Both the position numbers and the translations under genes were made by a program. Shown here one piece after another: positions 51,201 through 53,731 of a stretch of DNA of 64,000 nt; within the stretch, counting starts at the first letter, position 1, and the number at the start of each line of letters is the position of its first letter. The notes beneath the pieces were generated by a model, which did no database searches, was not told the origin of the DNA, and saw nothing but the letters and a program-made list of their open reading frames with translations. Source of the stretch: an uncultured Oscillospiraceae bacterium (GTDB lineage Bacteria; Bacillota_A; Clostridia; Oscillospirales; Acutalibacteraceae); contig CAJUTL010000004.1 of NCBI GenBank assembly GCA_910589395.1, positions 34,355 through 98,354 of the forward strand, in the 5' to 3' direction.

Positions 51201-53642
51201 ATCCTTGCCACCGCTCCCAATAATGTTTCCGGCAGTTACACGCTGGAAGTGAAGCGGGAGATCACCGGCGATGACCTGACCTTTACCTTCCTGAAGGTGG
51301 ATGACGTGGTGTTGAAGGCCTCCGATACCTCGGGCGAGCTCAAGATGAAGTTCCTGGATCAGTATGGCGATGAGACTGCCGCTCCCGTCTTTACCGGCGG
51401 GGAGGATACCTGGACAAAGATCAGCTCCAGGCCCGGCGAGACCCTCAGCAGCGTAACGCTTGCCGCAAGTACGGATCACCGGTCCGTCACGGTGGGCATG
51501 GGTACCGCGAAGTCCGCTGTGGTACAGGCCTCCATTACGGTGGACGGCACGGTTTATACCGCAAACGGCTCCATCGGGTATCCCTCCGAAAGCATTTCTC
51601 CGGAGGCCGGGCTCACCTTCACGGTGTTCAATGCCAACGGTACGGAGAAGGATTCTATCACCTACAGCCAGGCCCACCCTGAGGTGGAAAATGCTTTGGA
51701 CGATGGCGATGTGATCCGCGTGTATGCCAGAGGCGATTCGGAGAACAGCTTTAAGAAGGTCGGCGAGTTCACCTATACGGTGCCCGCAAACCCCACCGCT
51801 CAGCTGAAGGAACTGCTGCAAAGCTACCTGCCGGTGGAAGGCGGCGTGGCCTATATCACCCGCCAGGGCGACGGTATGGAAAGCGAGCCCTATCCCGTTA
51901 CCATGGACGCTCCCTTCAATGCGGAAACTCAGACTTATGTCGCGGATTATCTGCAAATCACCGAGGGCGAGGGCTCCTCTCCCACGAACCCCATCACGGT
52001 AGCGCCCGGCGCGACCTTAGCCGATGTACAGGGATATTTCCCCAGCCTCATCACGGTGGTAAGCTCCACCGGAAACACGCTGACATTGGGCACAGTTGGC
52101 TCCGATTATTATGTGATCGGAGCTGGCGAGGAAATGACAAGAATCGACAAATCTTTTATTGACTCGCGCTGGATTGAGAGCTATAATAGTGGTCAGTGGC
52201 GTACAAGCCACAAGATGTCGATCACCCTGCCCGATGTGGTAAACAGCGGAAAGCAGGATGTGATCAGTCAGCCCACCGGGAAGGCCTATACTGCCTACTT
52301 CTATATCAGAGAAGGCGATAAGACCACCACCGGCACAGTAGTGACCCGTATGGAGGAGCCTCGTACTCTGAACCTCACGGCAGGCATGGTCTCCACCGAG
52401 CAGACGCTTCTGGATCTGGTGGCCGATCTGGACGAGGCAGGCTACGCCTATTATCTGGGCGAGTCTGAAACGCCCGAGGAGGATACCCTCCAGAGAATGA
52501 CCTCTCTGCCGGAAGCCCCCGCCGATCAGGATTTCGTTGGCTGGGTGTTGGGCGAACAGGGCGCGGAAGGCAAGTGGCAGCCCATGGCGGCGCTGCAGGA
52601 TACCACCCTGGAGCAGGCCGGTCGTGACGCGCTCATTGCCGAAGCTCTGGCAAACCGTGAGAATTCCGGCAAGCTCGCCCTGCTGGCCTGCCCGGACTAC
52701 GCCTCTCCCGGTTACACGGTAGATGCGGAGAACTATCCCTACATCGCGGTTCCCATCAACCTGTATGTGGGCTACGATCCGGATAATCCGGAGAACCAGA
52801 ACCCGTTGCAGCTGACAGAAGGCAACAGCGACGTGTGGAAGAGCCTGAAGGCAGACAGCACGGCAGATGACGCCGCGAAGACAGCGGCACAGCAGTATCT
52901 GGATTCTGTGAATGCAGCCCTGGAAGAGGGAGCGGAAGCAAGAACTGTGAACTCTTACAGAGATGAGCTGGTGTTCTATTACGGAACCGAAGGTTATTAT
53001 CAGACCAATGCGAACAACCCGGACTATGTGGCAAAGTATGTAGACGCTACGGTAGATTCGGAGGGTAACGCACAGGAAGCAGACTACAGTGGAATGATAG
53101 CAACCGTAGATGGAACCGCGATAGCAGACTGGTTGGCGGCAAATCCGGACGCTGAAATTAAGGTTCAGGAAGTTGTCATAGGAGATGATGGATACGGAAG
53201 CAGCCGTGCCCAGTTGTACACAGTGGGCGAGGGGGAAGGTGCGCAAGCGCATATCCAGCCCAACACCGGCGCTGAAGTAACAAACTACTTTGACAGCACT
53301 TTGACGACAAACAGCACAGTGCGTGGGGAAGAGTATTACCGGATCATCTACACCATCAAGGTAGATGGAGAACTCTATACGGCATATCGTGACGTAAAGC
53401 TGAGATACGAGACTGGCGACGTAGACCTGAGCGATAACATCAATACAGGTGACGCAGCGCTGATTGTCGATAAAGCCAATAATGCATTCTATCCATTCCG
53501 CGATGAAAATGGTGTGGAAATCACCAGTCTGATTTTGCAGCTGATGGATGTGGACATGAGTGAAAATGCCAACACGGGTGATGCGGCACTGATCGTCGAT
53601 AAGGCAAACAACGCTTATACAATACCACCTATGAGGTTCTAA
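24207..53642 (+). CDS. Colossal (9811-residue) Ig-like repeat protein C with dockerin-like C-terminus
   Basis: A predicted exported protein of about 1 MDa. The ATG at 24207 is chosen because AAGGAGAG precedes it and a clean signal peptide follows (KRVLSFLLAVTLLLSSAPLASA); the frame stays open upstream to 24090 without a plausible start. Residues of about 39-205 are a beta-rich domain (KFDSGNGILEMKVLA ... GVLYFKVKNNDIG) similar to that of gene A and possibly cohesin-like. From about residue 450 to 9130 run some 83 tandem Ig-like modules of about 104 residues; about 70 have a D-Q-Y or D-Q-F core. About 9130-9525 hold non-repeat beta domains related to gene D. Residues 9526-9737 are a module nearly identical to one in D. 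The last 74 residues contain two dockerin-like segments, DVDLSDNINTGD and DVDMSENANTGD. There is no SLH domain and no sortase motif, and cysteines are rare (about two dozen counted). Likely a long rod or spacer in a surface assembly. Confidence 0.95.
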   Translation: MKKKMKRVLSFLLAVTLLLSSAPLASARISPDTQNAQAGIRLEQSKFDSGNGILEMKVLATGVGNYGIHSGRILFSVDPKVLTPYLASGKEPLQVSSDKGKTGGYGLKGESPIGSFSDAVGGSVTQPTSKIRVDESQSKYVVVSPEEGESGESPRTYLSYEFTLNTSADSGVEVEAGVLYFKVKNNDIGNLTDNSFRLGTADDIGYVEETRSYDEEKAIVSSTAAYTIAAIEYISTTVSGGSTKRNEVGYYYDVLPAVDANIGVNYNVPRQIRNIDVTTGQDISNDPERWNIGIYYTGWDVPAITHLYVGAQSITEEVPKAGQTKTTSIDYTGKIKGIDVKDRVRSFAPTDLYWEFCDAEGNPITNEEDMPKGVSFETEMVEKDGVQVEAYTGQLKITPEASQNEGENLTVYFRASRNLVYMEEHVPAVDDRIGFRAYSVLSVALTKETSVPTSVAVQDEKGNSTGQIDISSVEPGSFQEKGLDLTVDVKDQYGYSIGAGTLFLSLSGEKSDAFILTPQDGATEDEDGLIAWNGTTPIKVKFSFGEDKTAADAQAGDMKIQATFHPAGIGDTSQDKQGFYTAALQKEESRFSSVELVRYTDASFANVEPSTELALPATINGIKIPRRTYYVAKLYDQYHQEMPAVTDPKAYQWSIVDEKGDVVQDENVEIWDSQEQGSTPYRNCLSITSSYAEKEIRLKVSVAIEGGAKDSDTAVLTITRGSSQFGHVRVKSTIYPDGTEEKPFQLKIATVDQYGADYIMTEEDLAKLQLKWEIDTSKEHNDPVPYQVTEDGLLTVYGNQHPEVHVKVTPTYNGKTEASDTGTLVWGGIRALDSIELAIDKTTYAVPEVSETGENGVLSVPVTAKFFDQYEEPWSLKDGETVVYKPERGQYDGVVLETGALNGEKTEQKLTFTVTSEAAKGKIDLTAETANVTGSRTVELTKNDSKVDRAEVVNEAVKSMGTTVLETKCYDQYGAQIPAARLKINWLKDVFDTVPPNRIDGYQYAKFDANVGSVTTYKGAELVRVQFEASLLNTPDETVSSELTALQVLDAGEAASVTVTTDDNTTVAIPEAKADGTPNYVSNLQFKAKVMDSSGLDIGSDTVVWDILGEHNGVSISKDGRVTVDSTAAVGTYTVVAIERNSGIFGTAKLFTVHESEPYLARVDIKESIILAERYVPLTPLYYDQYGNPYTLRAGETLEKNYSQLKDSGSTEWRYTNNVVTDTYSVQATAPDTYTLIRLVVESRLTGHTAEVIKKIYAIGEGNGTPSYLEISGPDTITLQPGQETYPVTTGDYQVYLRDQFGANLSLRNYVQKIKWEFSAPGMSGVELTTRDGSTSTTKQNQYGNLTLNQQVPEGTIRLTVTYYDRRGNITDLVGFKDVKVVHSAEGKNALGRAEITNGRLRPGTTTPLTARLYDSFGEELIDLDAAKLTWTLVSPPEGVEINNGNQILVPESVTEGSVTVSLTAEYGGSSRTVEKELAISAEESVLTDLEVRNVLGGLHMYIPPVGRDGLNAERLSVYRAIGYDQFGDSMGTPAGVTWSMQNEPTGLTYTQRGVVHINSVTNPSEATTITATAPGEGDTWFHGSATFSVGYEPDELTSLRVKQKQVYKDPENGGSTYLKAEYLNQYGLPMQPTGTPVWEPGDGAGSGWFGGGTVTLTDAGLATYTQYSEWFYVNVAVGSVECRNHRISVSSEKPYVDKLTLTVDPSSRLVKPFLADGTPQSESFEVRPYARDQYGEEFRDFTGANKLHWSIVDTPDQAITITGKTDPAQDPSATLRVFSTTPAGNVTVKAATESAADGQPVVVATGVAKVEREEPNLIGIRMKTPRSLAAAARPIQLEYEFFDQYYDAIVVDGASASWKLVSSVEGDPTAGAATVSADGVLVMGDTTESITVTITPVGDAVKDVAPIQETITIGREAPKATRVEIVKYNGEIPVHVPRSGSSDAKVEYIARVYDQYDKEIEGRLFNWNFEKTVDGVTVVGDTVTIDGKTVNRGTVSISSKAASTSEQGLTLTAVDRSSGVSGFTSFSILAEQEDSILTNVTTRERFLPVSYSDTTYLDLTPVFLDQYGREMEYTPEEILWEVLSAEPEEEQARANFDHSESGRPNRLIYSRTAWDVSIQITVDGKAYGPIYLYQAGERRLTTIKVQGETDVINAGSGSVRFRATPYDQYGQTMRQSVLDGVVWSLVGAPEGVTIDQNGNLTADIYAEKKQDVAVLAKDYTTGILGKTFVEITRTGSAFRADRLEIYNKKFPAGTGEYQLEAIVYDQFNVEIPTEPGDFTWVKDNGIGASITRKTDGASWIRFVKNETSVGVTVSYTGSDPEDLGLRDLAPKHDYLEVGGDPSILKQVIVRRALGDGPVAIPAQVDGTDRQVSVSYEAYGIDQYDLDIHDGTPLTNVKWLVSGASSKGLSINEYGVLTVSSSAEEGKAVITAVDEATGIFGTVELMLTKEESVFSSIGVRQKKLLPRQNVQLEAIYYDQYGRETFPRGYEEWDKIRALPEETQVDVSQGGYVTFGGSGDTTSLTVTVEAARINSGEVTIPVSADPKMPTSVEVELAKGSFLPVRINGTTARTVSFTATVYDQYAEAYTIEDLESGKVKIQWSVQNAPVGTTIDANTGTVTIPAKAEEIPDVRVTATCWIGDDMDTAEQTEASGYKEFAVVRESPRLSSVEIVESGFPAGTETGTLTLRYLDQFGDEMNRPSTANATWSTTTSGVTVTKREEDQNADITFGSNTSAHVKVSVLPDAGSTKSLTDEADITLGTGRYLSKIVVTSHPAGGVRVPDMASTDAPSTKAFTAQGYDQYGVEMDTHLIWSLSDKEATVNISQTGVLTVTSSAPNMKMTVYATDSDTGVYGTCEVDIIREPSEFTYLEVKQKALPSDKQVMVLEPVWLDQYKKEMSRQGSVSWKLVKNDGYLTSLVENSDGYTASLNPLDPTTTWVVVEASCRGVSTGEVLLQRTGDEYVDKVEITRTGKTGAVIVPAKASSSKETATYQAHVYNQYGDEMEGREVTWEVESSTGGVSIDQNGVVSVSSSAYSEEVRVIARESESGKSGTATLVIKRASPEFTSAAIKNDYIPRAQMPFTLTAVALDQYGEEMAGYDKVEWVLPDGANANTYFASPESGVLYFDTSLESVKVQATVTVGDKTPAVANKVIPLSDDAPELREIKVTRTDGYGILYIPYGNQTSAHAEYTASGIDQYLQPMNDLKVTWELRGAPEGVTFPDADGAVTNQLSVAANTAPGNIQIVATEINDQKQNKISGRTIQILDRSPSILKTIEVRENSLPFGTEVAQLHADYYDQYGTAIDYKGVSDWYVSQTEPESQLSKVSITPHGGMLTLTEDVQAVYVRVSASGTMSRTKRIVISGDPHTTTVKIVKDPDGRMVSVPTYDGEAAKKNTYQFTATSYDQYGSETVGKFGWYLDNAPEGVSITQKGLFTVTSAAPEQTQVRVVAVDLLSGVEGEYIIDLVHGVPQVSRANIKEDLIEGGVTTQLTAQMLDQFGEPMSFTERPVWSCENDGGTVIDASGRITPKTGAKSVTVTLVLGDKSTTKTLTVGGRRVLDRIEVTGNTEIPLTPNVEPQPVRYNAVGYDQYGNEFAAVFTWKLEGAPEGMAVNDTTGRVTVRSNVPATRNVKVVATSEAAGISGSITVDLTYADSVLSAIGVQETSVPGGKHSFTLTPVFYDQYGREMEYSGPVFWEVLGSHPETSVEVDEFGVFTLLRDDVTEMTVRVTAVNESIEPAVVVLPVGGGERRASSVEVSRKGSDGDVTIPGLGDSAFAVFQARVFDQYHQEMEGSFFWTISGTPAGVSISSGGVVTVNSNAQEGTIEIVAVDSISGVSGVAYLTLRKADRKLTFVNVLTTTVPTDTRTGTLLAEYKDQYGEAIEYRGASIWTMLESSSDQTTLTGDQLYIHDPDGYAIVFVTAKGVTSPSAKITVGDENSDAIVSIALSGPETLRAPLPGEADETAEYPVKAYTASGAEKNDITAAYTITGLPADCGITFDPATGELTVTDSASALASLPLQVEITASHTPAARAATLTSTKKVTITRELAVLKSIQVQPEGEEISKIASDAKDLQLTAKFYDQYDQEMAYNGQCQWILEDSQPAGVKLTSDGKVTVKDTTVQFTVRVTTVSNKKVIGSPLKTFQVGQAQSLSSIKVEEATGRKDGFTVEVPSHLDGKEQYEVRQFVAKAYDQYGFEMELSAPFIWEIDPAVSGVSVNQGGRVMISSSAPKNKTVTVKASSNTGIVSGTAWFTTTYESDTAFAGARVDTQAVPAADGRFRLQASALDEHGQVLGVSTQSSGYEFLWDLLDYTSSIEGVSPRLVDTSGELSWTAETPEGETLSMQPGDTILVRVKAKPAGTGDEMFLYSKPATIRLGGEARVSRLEIVPETGSDPDVVVTENGISVTVSEKVAGTPDKQARMTVVAYDQYGRSESAGIPWAEQYKANFVWTCSDNNKQTVSMAAAAGDDQRSATVQVKAGAPKKDHINVAVRLYADGVDNVPGTSVELAVRHRDSVLTKISVRESYLRQIVHPGLELTPIFYDQYEDQMPSPAPGVGQYHWNVSENSSGEEMVSPAGSVVISDPSKGVLTLNGVEEEVYIDVAYDDDADGVHISKQKHKITFGDDEKPYAIMLERTGGDPVLVPEPANGQDQTTLVAYSATVVNQFNEELDTSNVVWQMRPAQLEGVTLNTAGDSAALVITSKAPGNQTVEITVIEKESGLAKTDIVHLIRKPSVLKSVRVKDKVAPPEKNFQLSYEVLDQYNTVFDYQPKNPPVWTLVDKGVDAELTSDGKLSMNSSEEVTVQVEVDGETSPEQVITLGAKARLETMTITGAEQIEVWGDLGILVGSQNDTEKEYICHGFDQYGRPWNNVGEPAWEARSNYIKNLKIERNETEKDHAILTVPKDAVEGTFVTITAATTLLEKDENGEDVKRTVTGTLVAETVYEKSIATKVEINETGFPAGTTDGQLTLTYYDQYGQVIAQPDGAKITWGPTSNVGEHTGLFHFDADNKPVDVTATVKYSDPTGGAGEVTLTDTATITADDAARADHIKVTRLNGKVSAIQIPPVNPFYEAMSAQLYDQYNRPYTDPVFGTEQYYWSLEDISDNTVSVNYDSGVVAVTAQAKAGQVRVKAIGRNTGLSDTFLLKLDKKQAADIDTLLDHVKITSRQMPPDDSSMTMQLAYLNLEDKEIEKPKDATVSWTIDETKTEPATAHPAIDETSGLLTRNGATSITVTATVTDPSQKDDNGDARVFTDTAVLTVGDEARFSKIALTLQNAAGQEVTELAVPKKGEADAAIQAVAQPLDQYGRNWNEEEELVYTIDPPVDGVTVGQESGQVTMGSLTAAGTVTVKAASKEGAVTPGKASFQALREESVLTSVEILLSQQEGEYYLLPKEAATTGVTLNAKYYDQYGKEMTAPKNAVWSVTPEEGSTASIHSKSGLLTLTGAASVTLESGTAGISDTKKVKVTEEAAKATSIEVRRTDGEGNITVPAGSGKSGASFSAKVLDQFGTIMTGETVKWLLPDNYAGITIDPAVGTVLITKEAPAKNGIRVMAMHQNGAAGWTTFNTVRGESVLTRIQIAPVQFEFAPGAEVTTQLKAICYDQYDTVMEAPGTLYWEKIDSDPQSTAELTTVSLSTDGLLTPHIDYLKTVDVQVTVKDRDTGDAIKASDVTRLTVGSAPRLAALEVTADKKYVNVPAKVKDNSSSTMEIKDGKEELNLTVTPVDQYGNEYTAYTGSYTWQVKTPVDGVTVKANEADDSRGIVTVTSGAPQEAGIEIEVTAEGNTKGTVSFDTYRSEPQKWYLTVKEDGTVLPPQDGALTAVYRDQYGDLFEKETPAGCVWTVVSANPKDTVELVANADNTAKLTYKGAKSMTVSVTDGTEISPNATMTFGDTTERYLASLVIEKQPADKSVAVPEPGKADNQFSYVVKRYLDQYGNDYPVEGTPEILWKINGSYTGVTIEENTGVVTVTSTAADNSTIRVTATETKSGAFGTAEFVTERQESVFDKLEVREDAIPAGDLEPTLTAKYLDQYGAEMNYEAASPRWTLISSVPKGASINEMTGQLSLSAATTSVTVQVSDAGSGKISPEKTLPVGQAPHVAKIEVKRIDGTEDITVPAVGTMAIGKEAVFSATFYDQYNNSWTPAGDEVVWTLNGAGAGVSVAPDQSESGQGRAVVTVEPGAETATGIKVTATARENGVSSYDVLTVRREARKITSIAIKNSALPVTDSTNSVALLAIAQDQYGTEMEGRTFLWSIDAETAAGGHATLSENMLTYDKNLKQVEVTVEDQASGLSVSKTLFVKDLGTPAPSEISVKRISGSAVMSIPTLEQKTATVTFQATAYDQYGQVMSGETFAWSIQDVMAGETGDPGVEVENGIVTIKPHAPVQNVIRVRAAIGTVFGEASFATSKEESMLTSTGLLQKKVRPGTTTQLTALYYDQYGQEMVYLGSPTWKNIYTSNTMVTKDGAPVVLGELVSLDEKTGLLTVGPISPEELEGKEALIRVSITAESATGTGELTIEEAGEPALETVQVKQVGGAAAVIGPAVVTYTAEGYDQYGSRYPMEEVWSLEGSPSDTSINQNGVVTVGAAASEGTYQVVAADRETMKSGKADLMLIYDMPKLKDIILSPSALNPTKDSITLSAVAVDQYNRPMLGLGTPIYSVWAYEGGTASIEGDVLHYNREETVSVTVEVVIGGTTVRKKLTKGELPHIAEISLSADPDKITIPAKGQAAETAVLTPTVRDQYGELMTAPYRNTYWSLSGGGQGITLTESSTQAGTAILSVESNAEPASEVTVTLTQAETYINGSAKIEIEAAPSVLTTIGIEPKAVKNGQGRLRAVYYDQYGKEMAKPAEVTSVTWSLGDVDEQGTASITPAGEDADLTMNGSEYADVKVQAVLAGEMLEAAARITNETEENRRSETIQVTRVSGSGNVEILPNASVTVAYKATVLDQFGEEIRPTLTWSLSGAPEGVSVDRNTGIVTVGANSKPTDGIHVIAMDISTGKYGYAVLNLVHSQSYVVSVEITSEKVKDQDVTQLTAKYLDQYGKPVAAPATAVWSLVGTPENAVLSSDGRLDLTAGYVPASIEVQVNCGLACQAKKTLQVIHSGEPNYNNVLTTVTVCHLGDGTVTLNSEGETTAKFGYVAADQYGNVMLPTEENDTVTWKITAPTTGYTVPDAAVGEIVAAEGAQAKNAVGISNSVRIAGVTKPGSGSVDFVQEEPRLASVEVLSTKVPRKAVQLTARYLDQFGNAAADPAEVRWTLTGQTPEGSGAYLTADGILYPGTASAVKVMVTADGVDSPEKEIPVVDDLEQKVDRVEVYQIYGSSTVAVPTLKETPPTLIYGARILDENNNVILDRACDWQIENMPAGVEIQKTQKTQSTVTVQSSAAAGTITVMATEPVSAKFGTASLTLQKAASTVTTVEIKNDMVAPQTSTPLELTWKDQFGMEMDLSSSTVVSQWEVTDYEMRSTAEDAITPSFANSGNNDSTLSSGDAAKIKVSVTALLNGSSYSAAKTLLVGDEPAKASYLSVTGPDEVQLSSKQDVYANFTSILRDQYGGKMAFTAGTYSWKTNAGTIVLNGSDDVQVTYAAGTSAQEDVVQVTLATGPDSDPITGKKQTALRQESQVLSSIVITSNALPTKADGDVSLTLGVKYLDQYGQLMPTPADAVWSIVTQRGTAAEGATETREAEFRTEADAHNGVLWLPTDVDNMQVKVTAGGKEATATLARDNSYSVDPQTAKEILVTRLKGSGAIYIPVSGQDRYGFGATVLDDHGSVVTPIAEGAITWRTMPTINGTGMAASTEDGSTGIFTVSNNAVPKNGVKITALYGELSGDTEVNLVRTASELKGITLEAGDTEDGVIQLVVNYIDQYGAKMDKPDGIIPLFQITGKEMDDASETAVEPTVSSGGLLTFHDALLVNVKAVTSDGRFEASDTFDRSTALPDRTPVVTVTRVLKEGEADGPVTVPTGNTPVTLTFQAESKNIDAPSFLWSLDGASGDVTCTADSTTKKVTVTVPKTAKAAQTVTITALENGTKVSGKTTFTILRQESKLTDVAVRPVQMAPGATSVTLSAIGLDQYGEEMELPADYTIAVDLTKLTTEPELTEEQKENLSYNEGTRTLGEFPSEVQSITFPATVTCTDGGKKEFKKTVTITRGEEARLAEIKVTGPARGTIKAAEQVSLTPFLAKAYDQYGQEIDLPAAAVWGLFGEPSGVTVEAADGTGTVQIPAGAKEASGVTLRVRDYASGVSGSAKFDLVRDYSEGVLLSAVGIKESAVRRGSDTTLTPQYFDQFGEEIPGYVPLGDEWKIDAPASGVEIEKGRLKITDESLTGFTVTYTADGKSVTKTLAISEEAPVVSSITVTRNTGSGAVNIPVSGSNNVAYTAEILDQYSRPITTNPNIVWGVENAPAGVTASGSVQNGMLTVASTAPEAKGIRISATDRATGVSGYATTDIAKEDSACVGIKIDPTVVPRDSENFQLKVKYLDQYGNEMAQPVNTAPIWSMVTEGLTDVVLTAGGKLTLNGHDQPFTVRAALSDSVKDEAEITVSGKTLSEESLKTVKLTAQSPVTVLTDADLEVPVYHKLVGEFGTDMTDRTDITLTWTGAANGKLTVPAKSPAKTYQVSAAATRGTEKVEGSVEVYAGHAEPQAQSVKILTETVSRKAPHLEAEVLDQYGEKITGAQVKWTLPTPTEGVTVAESGVAVIAGGVEKFTVMAASGKSSDTKEIQVSDEEPVPTEIVITRLDVKGSNAITAPGTAQYSAEVKDQFGGRVNVTNMVWSIDPYVTGVDVDRNGNVTVYNTAETGSANLTVSAAGLKNSVTLSITGQEYSAIAGLQITPSAVQEDKETVELHSAFVDSYGSYMGDASETVGYDAPEALAPADATPTIDNDTDTLTLNGATSVKVTGSAEKNGTFYDGETVINVEEVGTPSEITWIRVDALEGVNEDRTMAVPVMEDADTPGKTTAKFQATPYDQYDQPMDGSAIVWSVQSRPKGVSIDQNGVLTLTSEAVSGRYLILATAPNNVSGSYTLEVKREITGDDLTFTFLKVDDVVLKASDTSGELKMKFLDQYGDETAAPVFTGGEDTWTKISSRPGETLSSVTLAASTDHRSVTVGMGTAKSAVVQASITVDGTVYTANGSIGYPSESISPEAGLTFTVFNANGTEKDSITYSQAHPEVENALDDGDVIRVYARGDSENSFKKVGEFTYTVPANPTAQLKELLQSYLPVEGGVAYITRQGDGMESEPYPVTMDAPFNAETQTYVADYLQITEGEGSSPTNPITVAPGATLADVQGYFPSLITVVSSTGNTLTLGTVGSDYYVIGAGEEMTRIDKSFIDSRWIESYNSGQWRTSHKMSITLPDVVNSGKQDVISQPTGKAYTAYFYIREGDKTTTGTVVTRMEEPRTLNLTAGMVSTEQTLLDLVADLDEAGYAYYLGESETPEEDTLQRMTSLPEAPADQDFVGWVLGEQGAEGKWQPMAALQDTTLEQAGRDALIAEALANRENSGKLALLACPDYASPGYTVDAENYPYIAVPINLYVGYDPDNPENQNPLQLTEGNSDVWKSLKADSTADDAAKTAAQQYLDSVNAALEEGAEARTVNSYRDELVFYYGTEGYYQTNANNPDYVAKYVDATVDSEGNAQEADYSGMIATVDGTAIADWLAANPDAEIKVQEVVIGDDGYGSSRAQLYTVGEGEGAQAHIQPNTGAEVTNYFDSTLTTNSTVRGEEYYRIIYTIKVDGELYTAYRDVKLRYETGDVDLSDNINTGDAALIVDKANNAFYPFRDENGVEITSLILQLMDVDMSENANTGDAALIVDKANNAYTIPPMRF
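25540..51570 (+). repeat. Array of about 83 Ig-like modules with a DQYG core (period about 312 bp)
   Basis: The core recurs as GAY-CAR-TAY-GG or close variants from 25677 (KDQYGYSIGAG) to 51357 (LDQYGDETAA), an average spacing of about 104 codons. Two module types alternate. One opens with a VTR..G.G.V.IP strand and closes with a TG..G.A segment and R.ES.L. The other opens with V....LP.G...LTA and closes with V.V.......VG. Modules resemble bacterial Ig-like (Big/invasin-type) folds, in which the D-Q-Y-G turn sits where Big_1 has a D-x-x-G-N turn. About ten modules have lost the core, for example near 27480, 36110, 37050 and 49910, and a few read N-Q-Y or N-Q-F. The modules are clearly divergent from one another; I saw no near-identical neighbours. 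Confidence 0.9.
52782..53458 (+). repeat. 677-bp near-identical direct repeat, copy 1 (3' end of gene C)
   Basis: This segment matches 58970-59646 in gene D at an offset of 6188 bases. I saw one difference by eye (G at 52835, A at 59023). It encodes a module of about 210 residues (from DNPENQNPLQLTEG to GELYTAYRDVKLRYETG) plus the first dockerin-like segment. Similarity drops sharply at both ends, including halfway through the dockerin-like region, so the repeat boundaries do not follow domain boundaries. Confidence 0.95.
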
Positions 53643-53731
53643 AAGACAATCTAGTTACAGAAAGGTTGTGACAGAAAAAAGGAAAACTGAGGGAAAAAGG
53701 ATCAAAAATGCAAAAATGGAGGAAAAAGTTT

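Noticed and set aside
25540..51570. CRISPR array or DNA-level satellite
   Set aside because: The periodicity of about 312 bp is at the protein level within one open frame; the DNA of the modules is divergent and there are no spacers.
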